Assembly (NCBI RefSeq): GCF_003259745.1
Contig: NZ_QLMC01000003.1
Span: 62,001-126,000, forward strand
Origin: Larkinella arboricola
Lineage (GTDB): Bacteria > Bacteroidota > Bacteroidia > Cytophagales > Spirosomataceae
Direction: 5' to 3'
DNA: 64,000 bases
The notes beneath the pieces are model-generated. The model was not told the DNA's origin. It was given only the letters and a program-made list of their open reading frames with translations, and ran no database searches. This document shows, in pieces, positions 45,219 through 54,632 of the stretch (within the stretch, counting starts at the first letter, position 1; each line of letters begins with the position of its first letter). The translations under genes and the position numbers were made by a program.

Positions 45219-46391
45219 ATGGATAGCTACATCACCGCCATTGGCACCGCCGTACCCCGCTACGGCTTTTCGCAGTCACAAATTGCTTCGTTTATGGCGG
45301 AAGCCCTCCAGTTTGACGAGCGCAACCGGCGCAAGTTACAAACCCTGTACCGTCTGACCCGGATTGACCGACGACACTCGGTGCTGCCCGACTACGGTAC
45401 TTCGCCGGGTGAATATACATTTTTCCCCAATACATCGGATCTGGAACCTTTTCCAACGGTCGGTCGGCGGATGGAAATTTACCGAAAGGAAGCGCTGCCC
45501 CTGGCACTGGCCGCCATTGAGAATCTGCATCAGAACGGAAAAACCGTTCAGCCGACGCACTTGATTACGGTCAGCTGCACGGGGATGTACGCGCCGGGGC
45601 TGGACATTGACCTGATCGAAGCCTTGAACCTGCCCACGACGCTGCACCGCACCGCCATCAATTTTATGGGTTGTTACGGCGCATTCAACGCACTCAAAAC
45701 CGCCGATGCCTTCGTCCGGGCCGATCCGTCGGCCTGCGTGCTGGTGGTTTGTCTGGAACTGTGTACCCTCCATTTTCAGAAAAAAACCGATGAAGATCAG
45801 CTTCTGTCGAACGCCCTCTTTGCCGACGGTGCGGCCGCTGTACTGGTTGAAGCGCAACCCAATCTTAACCAGCCTGCCCCTTCCTTCCGAATGCGCACGT
45901 TTTTCTGTGATCTCTGGCCGGACGGAAAAGAGGACATGGGCTGGATTATCAACGACCACGGTTTTGAAATGACGCTCACCTCGGCGGTGCCGACGGTGAT
46001 TCAGCACGGTATTGGAAAAGCCCTGTCCCGGCTGCTGGAACACGGCGGACTCGCCATTGAAGACATTACCCACTATGCCATGCATCCCGGCGGCCGAAAA
46101 ATTCTGGAGGTCATTGAGCAGCAACTAGGCATCGATTCTCACGAAAACCGCTTTGCTTACGAGGTCTTGCGGCAGTACGGCAATATGTCGTCGGCCACGG
46201 TTTTGTTTGTCCTGAAAGCAATTCAGAAGCAGTTGCGATCAACACCCGAAACGGGCAATATTTTAAGCTGTGCCTTTGGCCCCGGCCTAACGCTGGAATC
46301 GATGATTCTGGAAATAATCCCCGCTACCCACCCCGTACAAACGACCGAAGTAACCGACCAGATAGCCGCTAATCCTGCATTCATTCCGTAA
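45219..46391 (+). CDS. type III polyketide synthase (chalcone/stilbene synthase superfamily)
   Basis: The 390-residue enzyme has the thiolase fold and the full catalytic triad: Cys152 (NFMGCYGAFNAL), His289 (YAMHPGGRKIL) and Asn322 (YGNMSSATV). Type III synthases extend an acyl-CoA starter with malonyl-CoA and cyclise the chain to resorcinols, pyrones or phloroglucinols. The product of this one is unknown. The divergent neighbour is a UbiA prenyltransferase. No methyltransferase or hydroxylase is adjacent, so the locus is minimal. The start fits the family (MDSYITAIGTAVP). Confidence 0.93.
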   Translation: MDSYITAIGTAVPRYGFSQSQIASFMAEALQFDERNRRKLQTLYRLTRIDRRHSVLPDYGTSPGEYTFFPNTSDLEPFPTVGRRMEIYRKEALPLALAAIENLHQNGKTVQPTHLITVSCTGMYAPGLDIDLIEALNLPTTLHRTAINFMGCYGAFNALKTADAFVRADPSACVLVVCLELCTLHFQKKTDEDQLLSNALFADGAAAVLVEAQPNLNQPAPSFRMRTFFCDLWPDGKEDMGWIINDHGFEMTLTSAVPTVIQHGIGKALSRLLEHGGLAIEDITHYAMHPGGRKILEVIEQQLGIDSHENRFAYEVLRQYGNMSSATVLFVLKAIQKQLRSTPETGNILSCAFGPGLTLESMILEIIPATHPVQTTEVTDQIAANPAFIP

Positions 46392-46487
46392 GTCCCTAAA
46401 ATTGTAAATTCAGGAATCAACGGAAATCACGGCCTGTTACTTGAATAGCGTTATATTGCACTTTTATTCCGTTTTTTCACGAATATC

Positions 46488-47561
46488 ATGAGTTACGAAA
46501 CCATATTTTTCGCCTGTTTTACGCTCTTTGTTCTGCTGGTGATGGCCTTCGATCTGGGGGCATTCTCCAAGCAGAAAAGCCACATTGTGAGCTTTAAAGA
46601 AGCCGGAACCTGGAGCGCCATCTGGGTAGCCCTGTCCATCGCTTTTTACTTTTTTATCAAAAACTACGGCTACCTCGTTCATGGTATTACCGACATGGCG
46701 CGGCTGGAAGAAATCCGCAACCGCTACGCCGATCACCTCACGCTGATTCCGGGCAATTTTGAGCAAAGTCTGGCCATTTTCCAGAACAACATGGCGCTGG
46801 AATACATCACCGGTTATCTGGTCGAATACTCCCTTTCTGCCGACAATATCTTTGTGTTTATCATGATCTTCGCGTCGTTTGGCGTGCGGGAGAAATTCTA
46901 CAAAAAGATTCTGGTCTGGGGGATTCTCGGCGCCATCATTCTGCGGTTTATCTTTATTTTCGTGGGGGCGGCCCTGCTACAGCGCTTTGAATGGATCATC
47001 TATATTTTCGGCGCGTTTCTGGTCTATACCGGTGTTAAACTGTTCTTCGAAAAAGATGAAGATCAGCAGATGGAACCCAAGAACCACCCCGCCGTGAAAC
47101 TGTCGGCCAAGTACCTGAACGTGTACCGCCGAAACGTGATCGACCACTTTTTCGTCCGCCGGAAAACCGACCGCAAGCTGTTTGTAACGCCCCTGTTCAT
47201 TGTCGTCATTGTCGTTGCCTTTACCGACCTAGTGTTTGCCGTCGACTCGATTCCGGCCATTTTCTCGATTACGAAAGACCCGTATATCGTCTTTTTCTCG
47301 AACGTCTTTGCCATCATGGGGCTGCGGTCGATGTTCTTCTTCCTGTCGAGCATTATGAGCAAGTTCCGGTTCCTCAAAACCGGTCTGGCGGTTCTGCTGA
47401 CGTTCATCGGTTTGAAAATGATCTTCCACAGCTGGCTGGAATCCGTTGGGTTTGAAACGGTTTACTCGCTGTATGTTATCCTGACCATTCTGGGCGTTAG
47501 TATTGTAGCCTCCTGGGTGATTCCGGAAAAGAAAAAAGAGCCGGAGGAAATTCAGGTATAA
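46488..47561 (+). CDS. TerC/Alx-family membrane protein
   Basis: This is a 357-residue integral membrane protein with nine or so helices and the conserved acidic residues of the family: VMAFDLGAF in the first helix, YSLSADNIFVFIMIF and FTDLVFAVDSIPAIFSIT. TerC proteins are linked to tellurite resistance and to manganese export or metal loading of exported proteins. A loop after the third helix (MARLEEIRNRYADHLTLIPGNFEQS) is longer than in E. coli Alx. It is transcribed alone in the same direction as the synthase gene. Confidence 0.92.
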   Translation: MSYETIFFACFTLFVLLVMAFDLGAFSKQKSHIVSFKEAGTWSAIWVALSIAFYFFIKNYGYLVHGITDMARLEEIRNRYADHLTLIPGNFEQSLAIFQNNMALEYITGYLVEYSLSADNIFVFIMIFASFGVREKFYKKILVWGILGAIILRFIFIFVGAALLQRFEWIIYIFGAFLVYTGVKLFFEKDEDQQMEPKNHPAVKLSAKYLNVYRRNVIDHFFVRRKTDRKLFVTPLFIVVIVVAFTDLVFAVDSIPAIFSITKDPYIVFFSNVFAIMGLRSMFFFLSSIMSKFRFLKTGLAVLLTFIGLKMIFHSWLESVGFETVYSLYVILTILGVSIVASWVIPEKKKEPEEIQV

Positions 47562-47665
47562 GCCAACCCCGGGCCGGGTGACCGATCCGGCCCAGGGTTC
47601 AACTAAAGTAGTCAAACGTAACGCTATAAATCGGTGCACGGCCTTTCGTCCGTGGGTACGTCCCT

Positions 47666-50600
47666 ATGCAATTATCCCAGACCGTTCTTAAAGCTTATCT
47701 CAAACGCCTGACCAACCTCAGCAGCCGCAACCGTTCGCTGTTGCTGACAAGCCTGCCCGTTGAGCAGTTTCTGGATTTGCACGAAACGGATTTTCTGGAT
47801 AACAAACCGTCTTTTGACCTCATCCGGCAGTTGATGGCCCGCCGTCCGACGATTCCGCTCTGCGACGTACTCGACCCCCGGATGGAAAAGGCCAATGAGG
47901 TCAGCAAAAAGCTCCGGAAAATTGCCCGGACCGACCGGTTTATTGAAGCCGAACGCGGGTCCGAAGATTTATACGTCGGGTACCCATTTGTGCGGGGCAA
48001 GCTGGCCGACGGTACGGCGATTCACGGGCCGCTGGTTTTCTTCCCGGTTCACCTCCAGCAACAGGGTAACAAGTGGCTGCTGGTGCGCCGGGCCGACGAG
48101 CCGATTACGCTCAACCGCAGTTTTCTGATGGCGTATGCCTACTACAACCAGTACATCCTGCCGGACACGGTGCTGGAACACACGCTGGATGAGTACGACA
48201 AAGACGCTACGGTTTTCCGGACCCAATTGTACGAATGGCTGAAAGAAAGTCCGCTGGAGATTAATTTCAATCAGGACCTGTTCACCGATCAGTTGCAATG
48301 GTTCAACGCGCTCAAAAAGTCTGATCTGGACAAGCTCGAACGGTCGGGCGAGCTAAAACTTTATCCGGAGGCCGTTCTGGGCATTTTCCCACAGGCCGGT
48401 TCGTACCTCGTTCCGGATTATGAAGAGCTGCTCGCTGCCGATGATGTAGGACACCGGCTTGAGGGAATTGATGCCCAGAACATTGAACACGGCTTTCCCT
48501 TTGCCCCTCTCCCGTCTACCCAACCTTTGATTCGGGAGGAAAACCTCCATACGCCCCTGGCCATTGATGCCTCCCAGGAGGAAGCCATTCGGCGCATCAA
48601 AACCGGGGAGTCGATGGTGGTGCAGGGACCGCCCGGCACCGGCAAATCGCAATTGATCGGGAACCTCATGGCCGATTTTGCCGCGCAGGGAAAACGGGTT
48701 TTGTTGGTCTGTCAGAAACGGGCGGCTCTGGACGTGGTCCACGAACGACTGCGGCAGGTGGGAATGCAGCCCTTTTCGGCCCTGATTCACGACTTTAAAA
48801 ACGACCGCAAAGCGCTTTACGATCAGCTTGCCGGGCAGGTCGAGCGGGTGGAAGAATACCGGAAACAGAACTACGGGCTGGACGCCATTCTGCTCGAACG
48901 GAATTTTGATCAGGAAAGCCGCCGGATTGATCAGACACTGACGGAACTGCAAGCCTTCAAGGATGCGCTGTTTGATGAAACCGAAGCGGGTATATCCGTC
49001 AAGCAATTGTACCTGACCAGCGATCCCACGGCGCCTACCATTCCGCTGGAAGATATCTACACCCAGTTTCGGCCCGATTCGGTAACGGATTTTGTGGAAC
49101 GACTCCGGGAATACGGCGCGTACCTGAACCGTCTGGGCCCTACCCATCCGTGGGCCGACCGGCTTTCGTTTGCCCCCTTTTCGTTTAACCAGCTACCGGC
49201 GCTCAAAAAGCTGCTCCAAGACTTACCCGGTTTTGTCCGGACCACCAGCGAACAGGCCCAGGCATTGACCAACCGCCCGTTTTCGCTGTCCGACTGGCAA
49301 ACCGTGCAGGAAGATGAATGGGAAACCTCGGCGCTGTTAACCCTGCTCAAACCCGAGCCGTCGGCACAACGCTGGCACTGGGTGCGCCGGTTGCAGCAGG
49401 AGCCCACCCACCCGCTTTTCAGGACCGAACCGGAAGAACTCGAACGTCTGGAAGTGGAGATTAGCGAGTGTCTGAGCGGAAACGGTATTGAAAAAAGCCT
49501 ACCCGTCAGCGATTTACCCAACACCGCGCAACGGTTGCAGGAAGCCATTCAAAGCCGTTCGTCGTTGCTTGGCCGGACGGTTTGGGGTTTATTCAGCAAA
49601 GATAAAACCGGTTTGCAGCACCTTGCCGAAGCCAACGGTTTTGCACTTTCCGACGAAACGCTGCCGGTTTTACTCGAACGCGTACAGCGCCGAATCCGGT
49701 TTGAACTGCTCCGCCAGCAGATTGAGCAGAAAACCAAGCAGGACGTAACGCCCGAAAACGCCTTTCTAACCGTTCGGCTGGGCCGCCAGGCACTCGAAAT
49801 CGTCCGCCGGATGAAAGCAGTTCCCTGGCTGAGTCAGCTTCCGGAATCTGCACTGAAAACCGTCGAAGCGTTTGCCAAAACCGCCCGACACCTCTTGGAA
49901 ACCGGACGGAATGTGGCCCTTCAGTTGAGCCAATGGCAGCTGTTTTTAAGCGAATCGCAAATCGGGCGACTCTGGCAGGAACCGGCCCAAACCGAGACGC
50001 TTATGCGGTCGCTGGAGCAGGATGTGGATTTGTTGATCGAAGCCGACCGGTTGAAAGAACGGTTTTCGGACACTGAACGCGAAATTGTGCAGCGACTCGG
50101 TGAGCCCTTATCCGTTGAGCGGTTTCTGAACAGTCTGCATCTGGCCTGGATTGAACACCTCGAAACCCGTTATCCGATTCTGCGCAGTGTTTCCTCCCTA
50201 AAAATGAGCCAGTTGGAAACGGCGCTTCAGGAAAGCGTTCAGAAAAAACAGGCGCTGAGCCGTCAGATTCTGCTGGTCAAACTCCGCGAACGGACGTATC
50301 AGAACCTGGCCTTTAACCGACTGAATAATCTGGTTACGTACCGGGATTTAAACCATCAGGTAACTAAAAAACGCAACATCTGGCCCGTTCGGAAGCTGAT
50401 GGAACAGTTTTCGGAGGAGGTGTTTCAACTGGTTCCCTGCTGGATGGCATCGCCGGAATCGGTGTCGGCTATTTTTCCGATGAAACCGGAATTGTTCGAT
50501 CTGGTGATTTTCGACGAAGCCTCGCAGTGCTTTGCCGAGAACGGTATTCCGGCCATGTACCGGGCCAAACAGGTGGTTATTACCGGCGACAGCAAGCAGC

Positions 50601-51685
50601 TACAACCCAGCGACCTGTACCGCATCCGGTTCGAAACCGCCCCCGACGAAGAAACGCCCGTTGAACTGGAAGTGGAATCACTTCTGGACCTGACCACGCA
50701 CTATTTTCCGCAGACCCAGTTGCGCGGTCACTACCGGAGTCGCTCGATGGATCTGATTGATTTCTCAAACCGGCTTTTCTACAAAAACTCGCTACAACTT
50801 CTCCCGGATTTCCACCAGCTCAACCGCCAGCAGCCCGCCATTCGGTATCTGAACGTCAAAGGAGTTTGGGAGAATAACACCAACGAAACCGAAGCCCGCG
50901 CCGTGGCCGACCTGATCGACCAGTTGGCGACCGAACTACCGGGTCGCTCCGTCGGCGTTGTAACGTTTAACTTTCAGCAGCAGCAACTGATTCAGGAGTT
51001 GCTGGAAGAACGCACGCTGGCAGGTTTGCAAGCCGGTTCGTCGCCGGTTTTGCCCTCCCCTGAATCCGTTACAGAAACCACGTTCGTCAAGAACATTGAA
51101 AATGTGCAGGGCGACGAGCGTGACGTAATTATTTTTTCCATCGGCTACGCGCCCGACCCGCGCGGACGGCTATCGGCGCAGTTTGGGAGCCTGAACGCCA
51201 AAGGGGGCGAAAACCGGCTGAACGTGGCCGTGACCCGGGCGCGGGAACGGATTTACGTCGTCACCAGCATTTATCCGCAGCAACTGAACGTCGAAAATAC
51301 CGCTAACGAAGGGCCGAAAGCCTTGAAGCAGTATCTGGAATATGCGCTGTCGGTGGCCGAAGGAGCGTACTGCCCGCAACCCCGCCAGACCGACCGGATT
51401 CCGGGCGCACGGTTGTTGAAAGACGAACTGAAAGATACCCAGCCCGGTCTGGTTGAAGAGTTGCCTTTTGCCGATCTGACCAAAAAACTGGCCGATCACT
51501 ACGCCGGACTGCTGCTAACCGACGATGATTTGTACTACGAAAGCAGCCCGAAAGACGCCCACGCTTATACGCCGTTTGCGCTCCGGATGAAAAACTGGCC
51601 CTTCCAGCGGATTTACAGCCGCGAGTACTGGCGGGGCCGGATAGAGACTAAGCCTACGGTTCTGCCGGGTCCACCAGCGGACTAG
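47666..51685 (+). CDS. large superfamily 1 helicase (AAA_11/AAA_12, DUF4011-like N-terminus)
   Basis: The 1339-residue protein has an N-terminal DUF4011-like section (AYLKRLTNLSSRNRSLL), Walker A GPPGTGKS at 321-328, and a long insert of about 600 residues that is mostly helical. Walker B VIFDEASQ follows, with Asp950 and Glu951, then GDSKQLQPS and the C-terminal motor half with VQGDERDVIIFSIGYAPD and NVAVTRARERIYVV. It is of the DNA2/NAM7 helicase class. Relatives often carry a C-terminal nuclease (Vsr or DUF3320), which is missing here. Some family members work in phage defence, but no defence partner is nearby. Its last 32 bases overlap the convergent permease gene. Confidence 0.85.
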   Translation: MQLSQTVLKAYLKRLTNLSSRNRSLLLTSLPVEQFLDLHETDFLDNKPSFDLIRQLMARRPTIPLCDVLDPRMEKANEVSKKLRKIARTDRFIEAERGSEDLYVGYPFVRGKLADGTAIHGPLVFFPVHLQQQGNKWLLVRRADEPITLNRSFLMAYAYYNQYILPDTVLEHTLDEYDKDATVFRTQLYEWLKESPLEINFNQDLFTDQLQWFNALKKSDLDKLERSGELKLYPEAVLGIFPQAGSYLVPDYEELLAADDVGHRLEGIDAQNIEHGFPFAPLPSTQPLIREENLHTPLAIDASQEEAIRRIKTGESMVVQGPPGTGKSQLIGNLMADFAAQGKRVLLVCQKRAALDVVHERLRQVGMQPFSALIHDFKNDRKALYDQLAGQVERVEEYRKQNYGLDAILLERNFDQESRRIDQTLTELQAFKDALFDETEAGISVKQLYLTSDPTAPTIPLEDIYTQFRPDSVTDFVERLREYGAYLNRLGPTHPWADRLSFAPFSFNQLPALKKLLQDLPGFVRTTSEQAQALTNRPFSLSDWQTVQEDEWETSALLTLLKPEPSAQRWHWVRRLQQEPTHPLFRTEPEELERLEVEISECLSGNGIEKSLPVSDLPNTAQRLQEAIQSRSSLLGRTVWGLFSKDKTGLQHLAEANGFALSDETLPVLLERVQRRIRFELLRQQIEQKTKQDVTPENAFLTVRLGRQALEIVRRMKAVPWLSQLPESALKTVEAFAKTARHLLETGRNVALQLSQWQLFLSESQIGRLWQEPAQTETLMRSLEQDVDLLIEADRLKERFSDTEREIVQRLGEPLSVERFLNSLHLAWIEHLETRYPILRSVSSLKMSQLETALQESVQKKQALSRQILLVKLRERTYQNLAFNRLNNLVTYRDLNHQVTKKRNIWPVRKLMEQFSEEVFQLVPCWMASPESVSAIFPMKPELFDLVIFDEASQCFAENGIPAMYRAKQVVITGDSKQLQPSDLYRIRFETAPDEETPVELEVESLLDLTTHYFPQTQLRGHYRSRSMDLIDFSNRLFYKNSLQLLPDFHQLNRQQPAIRYLNVKGVWENNTNETEARAVADLIDQLATELPGRSVGVVTFNFQQQQLIQELLEERTLAGLQAGSSPVLPSPESVTETTFVKNIENVQGDERDVIIFSIGYAPDPRGRLSAQFGSLNAKGGENRLNVAVTRARERIYVVTSIYPQQLNVENTANEGPKALKQYLEYALSVAEGAYCPQPRQTDRIPGARLLKDELKDTQPGLVEELPFADLTKKLADHYAGLLLTDDDLYYESSPKDAHAYTPFALRMKNWPFQRIYSREYWRGRIETKPTVLPGPPAD

Positions 51686-53042
51686 CGGATTGGTCGGCCG
51701 CATCAAACGGCCATTGTTTGCGAATTCGGGCGGTAATCAGATAGACCACGATGCCCAGGCCAATAACCGTTAATCCCGACACCATAAATGCCTGACCGGT
51801 TGAAATAAAAATAAACGTCCAGATGCCGATAACCAGCAAAACCGGTAACGGATAAAGCGGCATTCTGAACGGAAACGAACCGGTCTGTTTCCGCCGGTGT
51901 AACAGCAGTAAACCGATGGCCTGACCGATAAACTGCACCACAATCCGCATCGCCAGAATCGCCGTGATTACGTCGGATAAACGGAACAGCAAGCTAAAAC
52001 CGAAGCCGAGTGCACCCAGAAACAGCAGCGAAATGTACGGAAAATGACGGGTTGGGTGGAGCTTGGCGAAAACAGGAAAAAACTGCCCGTCGGCCGCTGC
52101 CGCGTATGGAACCCGCGAATACCCCAGCAATACCGCAAAAAGGGACGAAAACGCCACAATCAGCACCATGAAGGTGGCGATGGAACCCGCCCGCGTACCG
52201 TACAGCCGCTCAATGACCGCGCTGATGATGAACTCGCTGTGCTGCGCTTCCTGCCAGGGAATAACCTTGACCACGCTCCAGTTCATCGCCAGATACAACA
52301 CCGCAATGCCGATGACTGAAATCAGCATACTGATCGGAATGATCCGCGACGGATTGCGGATTTCCCCGCCGAGGTGGCAGACGTTATAATAGCCCAGGTA
52401 ACAGTAGATGGTTTTAACGGATGCAATGCCCAAACCGGCCCCAAACAGTCCGGAGATGGCTTCACCCGAGGGAATAGCCAGTGAAACCGTTTGTTGCCCA
52501 CCCGTCAATCCGCCCCAGATAATCCAGCCGAGCGTGGCCAGCACACAGACCCACAGCAGGATGCTGATGCGGCCAATGGATTCGATTTTACGGTATAACA
52601 GCATGGTAATCAGAATAACCACTCCGCCTGATACGGCTTTACGCTGCCACTCGTCAAAGGGAATCAGATAAGACGCATACTGCGCAAAACCGATGGCTCC
52701 CGACGCCACTACCAGCGGAGCCTGAATCATGGTTTGCCAGACGTACAGAAACGACAGGAGCTTTCCCCAGCGATTTTCGCCGTAGGCAATTTTCAGGAAG
52801 TTGTAGCTCCCACCCGCCTGCGGATAGGCCGCGCCCAGCTCCGACCAGACCAGCGCATCAATCAGCGAAATAACCGCGCCCAGAATCCACGCCCACAGAA
52901 AATGCGGCCCACCCATGAGTTGAATCACCAGCGGCAGGACCACAAACGGCCCAATGCCAACCATATCGATCATGTTCAGGGCCGTAGCTTGTAACAATCC
53001 CAGTCGCCGGGGCAGCGGGGCAGAATCCGTAGAAGTAGACAC
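51654..53042 (-). CDS. APC-superfamily amino-acid permease
   Basis: This is a 462-residue permease with about twelve helices. The first contains the APC signature LGLLQATALNMIDMVGIGPFVVLP, and the unwound TM1 and TM6 segments are recognisable (YLGYYNVCHLGGEIRNPSRIIP). It takes up amino acids or amines by proton symport or exchange. The substrate cannot be told from sequence. The gene follows the LysR regulator on the same strand with a 60-base gap, so that regulator may control it. The last ten codons lie antisense to the helicase 3' end. Confidence 0.92.
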   Translation of the reverse strand: MSTSTDSAPLPRRLGLLQATALNMIDMVGIGPFVVLPLVIQLMGGPHFLWAWILGAVISLIDALVWSELGAAYPQAGGSYNFLKIAYGENRWGKLLSFLYVWQTMIQAPLVVASGAIGFAQYASYLIPFDEWQRKAVSGGVVILITMLLYRKIESIGRISILLWVCVLATLGWIIWGGLTGGQQTVSLAIPSGEAISGLFGAGLGIASVKTIYCYLGYYNVCHLGGEIRNPSRIIPISMLISVIGIAVLYLAMNWSVVKVIPWQEAQHSEFIISAVIERLYGTRAGSIATFMVLIVAFSSLFAVLLGYSRVPYAAAADGQFFPVFAKLHPTRHFPYISLLFLGALGFGFSLLFRLSDVITAILAMRIVVQFIGQAIGLLLLHRRKQTGSFPFRMPLYPLPVLLVIGIWTFIFISTGQAFMVSGLTVIGLGIVVYLITARIRKQWPFDAADQSASPLVDPAEP

Positions 53043-53102
53043 AATTCAGGTTAGTTAAGAAACAATGAATAAATGGGTTCGTATGCATTCGACGCCGTTT
53101 TC

Positions 53103-54011
53103 CTAGGCCGAACACATGACAGCGTACCCGTCGAGTTCTTTCATGTAAGACGCCAATTTTTCAATGAACGCGTCGGTATACGGCGGGAGTTGCTTGTTTT
53201 TCAGGGTGGCGGCATACCAGGTTCGCAGCAGGCGTTTTTCGGTCAGCGAAACAGCCGCTAGTTCGCCCGACCGCAGATAGGGCCGAACCACCCAATTTGG
53301 TAACATGGCCACGCCCATCCCGGCTTTTACCATTTCCAGAATCGCTTCGGTCAGCGTCATTTTATACACCCGCGGAGGCCGAAAGTTTTTGTAGAGCATC
53401 TTAAAATTAGTGCTTTGCTCATCCGGAATGTTGTACATGATGTAATTCTGGTTGGCAAACTCATCAATTTCAACCCAACTGCGGTGGGCCCATTCGTGAT
53501 CCGGAGCCACAATCACCATGAATTCGTCCTGAAACAGGGGCGTGTAGTTCAGCTTGGGGTTTTCGGCTTCTTCCAGAATGGCCACATCAATCTTATTTTC
53601 GAGCAGGTGTTGCTCGGCAAAATGCGTGGCTTCAATATCAATTTTTACATCCACTTTCGGGTATACGTCGCGGTAGGCCCGCAAAAAACCCGACAGCCAG
53701 TGATACGACGTGTAACATTCCGTGCAAAGCCGTACCTCACCAGCATCTTTCTCGGTCAGGCATTTAACCTTCGCCCTGGTTTCGGCCACTTCCTGCAAAA
53801 TCTTCTCGGCGGCTTCCAGAACCACCGCCCCGGCATCCGTCAGCAGCATCTGCTTTTTGTCACGGATAAACAACTGTGTGTTAAAAAAGCCTTCAATCTC
53901 TTTCAACTGGTGGCTTAACGCCGATTGAGTCAGGTAGAGCCGGTCGGCGGCTTTGGTCAGGTTACCACAAGCTGCCACCTCTTTCACCATCTGAAGATGC
54001 CGGATTTCCAT
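53103..54011 (-). CDS. LysR-family transcriptional regulator (MetR-like)
   Basis: The 302-residue protein has an N-terminal winged HTH (MEIRHLQMVKEVAACGNLTKAADRLYLTQSALSHQLKEIE) and a two-lobed effector domain. The segment LCTECYTSYHWLSGFLRAY is close to the homocysteine-responsive regulator MetR, so a sulfur-amino-acid effector is possible. Downstream on the same strand is an amino-acid permease. A divergent small secreted-protein gene faces it, and the two promoters overlap. LysR proteins usually repress themselves and act on the divergent gene. The start codon is firm because the HTH begins there. Confidence 0.92.
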   Translation of the reverse strand: MEIRHLQMVKEVAACGNLTKAADRLYLTQSALSHQLKEIEGFFNTQLFIRDKKQMLLTDAGAVVLEAAEKILQEVAETRAKVKCLTEKDAGEVRLCTECYTSYHWLSGFLRAYRDVYPKVDVKIDIEATHFAEQHLLENKIDVAILEEAENPKLNYTPLFQDEFMVIVAPDHEWAHRSWVEIDEFANQNYIMYNIPDEQSTNFKMLYKNFRPPRVYKMTLTEAILEMVKAGMGVAMLPNWVVRPYLRSGELAAVSLTEKRLLRTWYAATLKNKQLPPYTDAFIEKLASYMKELDGYAVMCSA

Positions 54012-54035
54012 GATGAGAAAAATTCATGATTTCGA

Positions 54036-54065
54036 CAAAAATAATTCGTTTTGTTAATAATCCAA
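54036..54065 (-). promoter_or_regulatory. promoter of the LysR gene
   Basis: On the minus strand TTG (54063-54065), a 19-base spacer and TATTTTTG (54036-54043) match the consensus exactly, 24 bases before the ATG. Confidence 0.7.
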
Positions 54066-54080
54066 AAGGCAGCAATTTTG
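54049..54080 (+). promoter_or_regulatory. promoter of the small secreted-protein gene
   Basis: TTTTG (54049-54053), a 19-base spacer and CAATTTTG (54073-54080), one mismatch to TAnnTTTG, lie 26 bases before the ATG at 54107. It overlaps the divergent LysR promoter. Confidence 0.6.
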
Positions 54081-54106
54081 TCCCATCACTTAAACAACAT
54101 AGTACA

Positions 54107-54508
54107 ATGAAAACGATTGGACAACAACTACTAATGGCGCTTTTTCTGGGGTTAATCGTACCGGTATCCAACGCCCAACCGACCCATACCGGCAATGCCA
54201 GCACTGAACAAAAGGCTTTTGATGTAAACCTGTTTCTGGGGCAGCGGGAGAAAATTAACCTGATGCTGGCCGTTCGGCAACCCCGGCGCGTGACCATCCG
54301 GCTGAAAGATGCCCGCAATGCCGTTCTGTACAAAGAATCGCTGACCAAAATCCCGGCCAGCCACTGGCGAAAATTCAATTTCGAAGGCATGAAAACCGGA
54401 ACCTACTACCTGGAAATCAGCAACGGTGATCAGGTTGTGGTTCGACGGATTGAAGTTGGGGCCATTCCCGCAACCGAAACGCAACGGTTTATCAGCTACG
54501 CGAATTAA
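54107..54508 (+). CDS. small secreted protein of unknown function
   Basis: This is a 133-residue protein with a signal peptide (MKTIGQQLLMALFLGLIVPVSNAQ). The mature part is a single beta-sandwich-like domain (RVTIRLKDARNAVLYKESLTK, then GTYYLEISNGDQVVVRRIEV), resembling the fold of T9SS tails and DUF3244-like proteins but without their signature. It may sit in the periplasm. The ATG at 54107 is chosen because the codons before it cross the promoter. It has its own terminator and is divergent from the LysR gene, a likely regulator. Confidence 0.72.
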   Translation: MKTIGQQLLMALFLGLIVPVSNAQPTHTGNASTEQKAFDVNLFLGQREKINLMLAVRQPRRVTIRLKDARNAVLYKESLTKIPASHWRKFNFEGMKTGTYYLEISNGDQVVVRRIEVGAIPATETQRFISYAN

Positions 54509-54526
54509 ATCACACCAAACCCCTGC

Positions 54527-54562
54527 AAAAAAGGCTTCCCCGGTATGGAGGAAGCCTTTTTT
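54527..54562. terminator. intrinsic terminator
   Basis: A 13-bp stem (AAAAAAGGCTTCC and complement) with a 10-base loop and a T-run of six follows the small secreted-protein gene. Confidence 0.9.
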
Positions 54563-54632
54563 GTACCTATCAACTTGCTGTTTTACCCTTTACGGCGTCG
54601 CCAGCCTTACAGGCTTACGTCCGTCCGTACGG

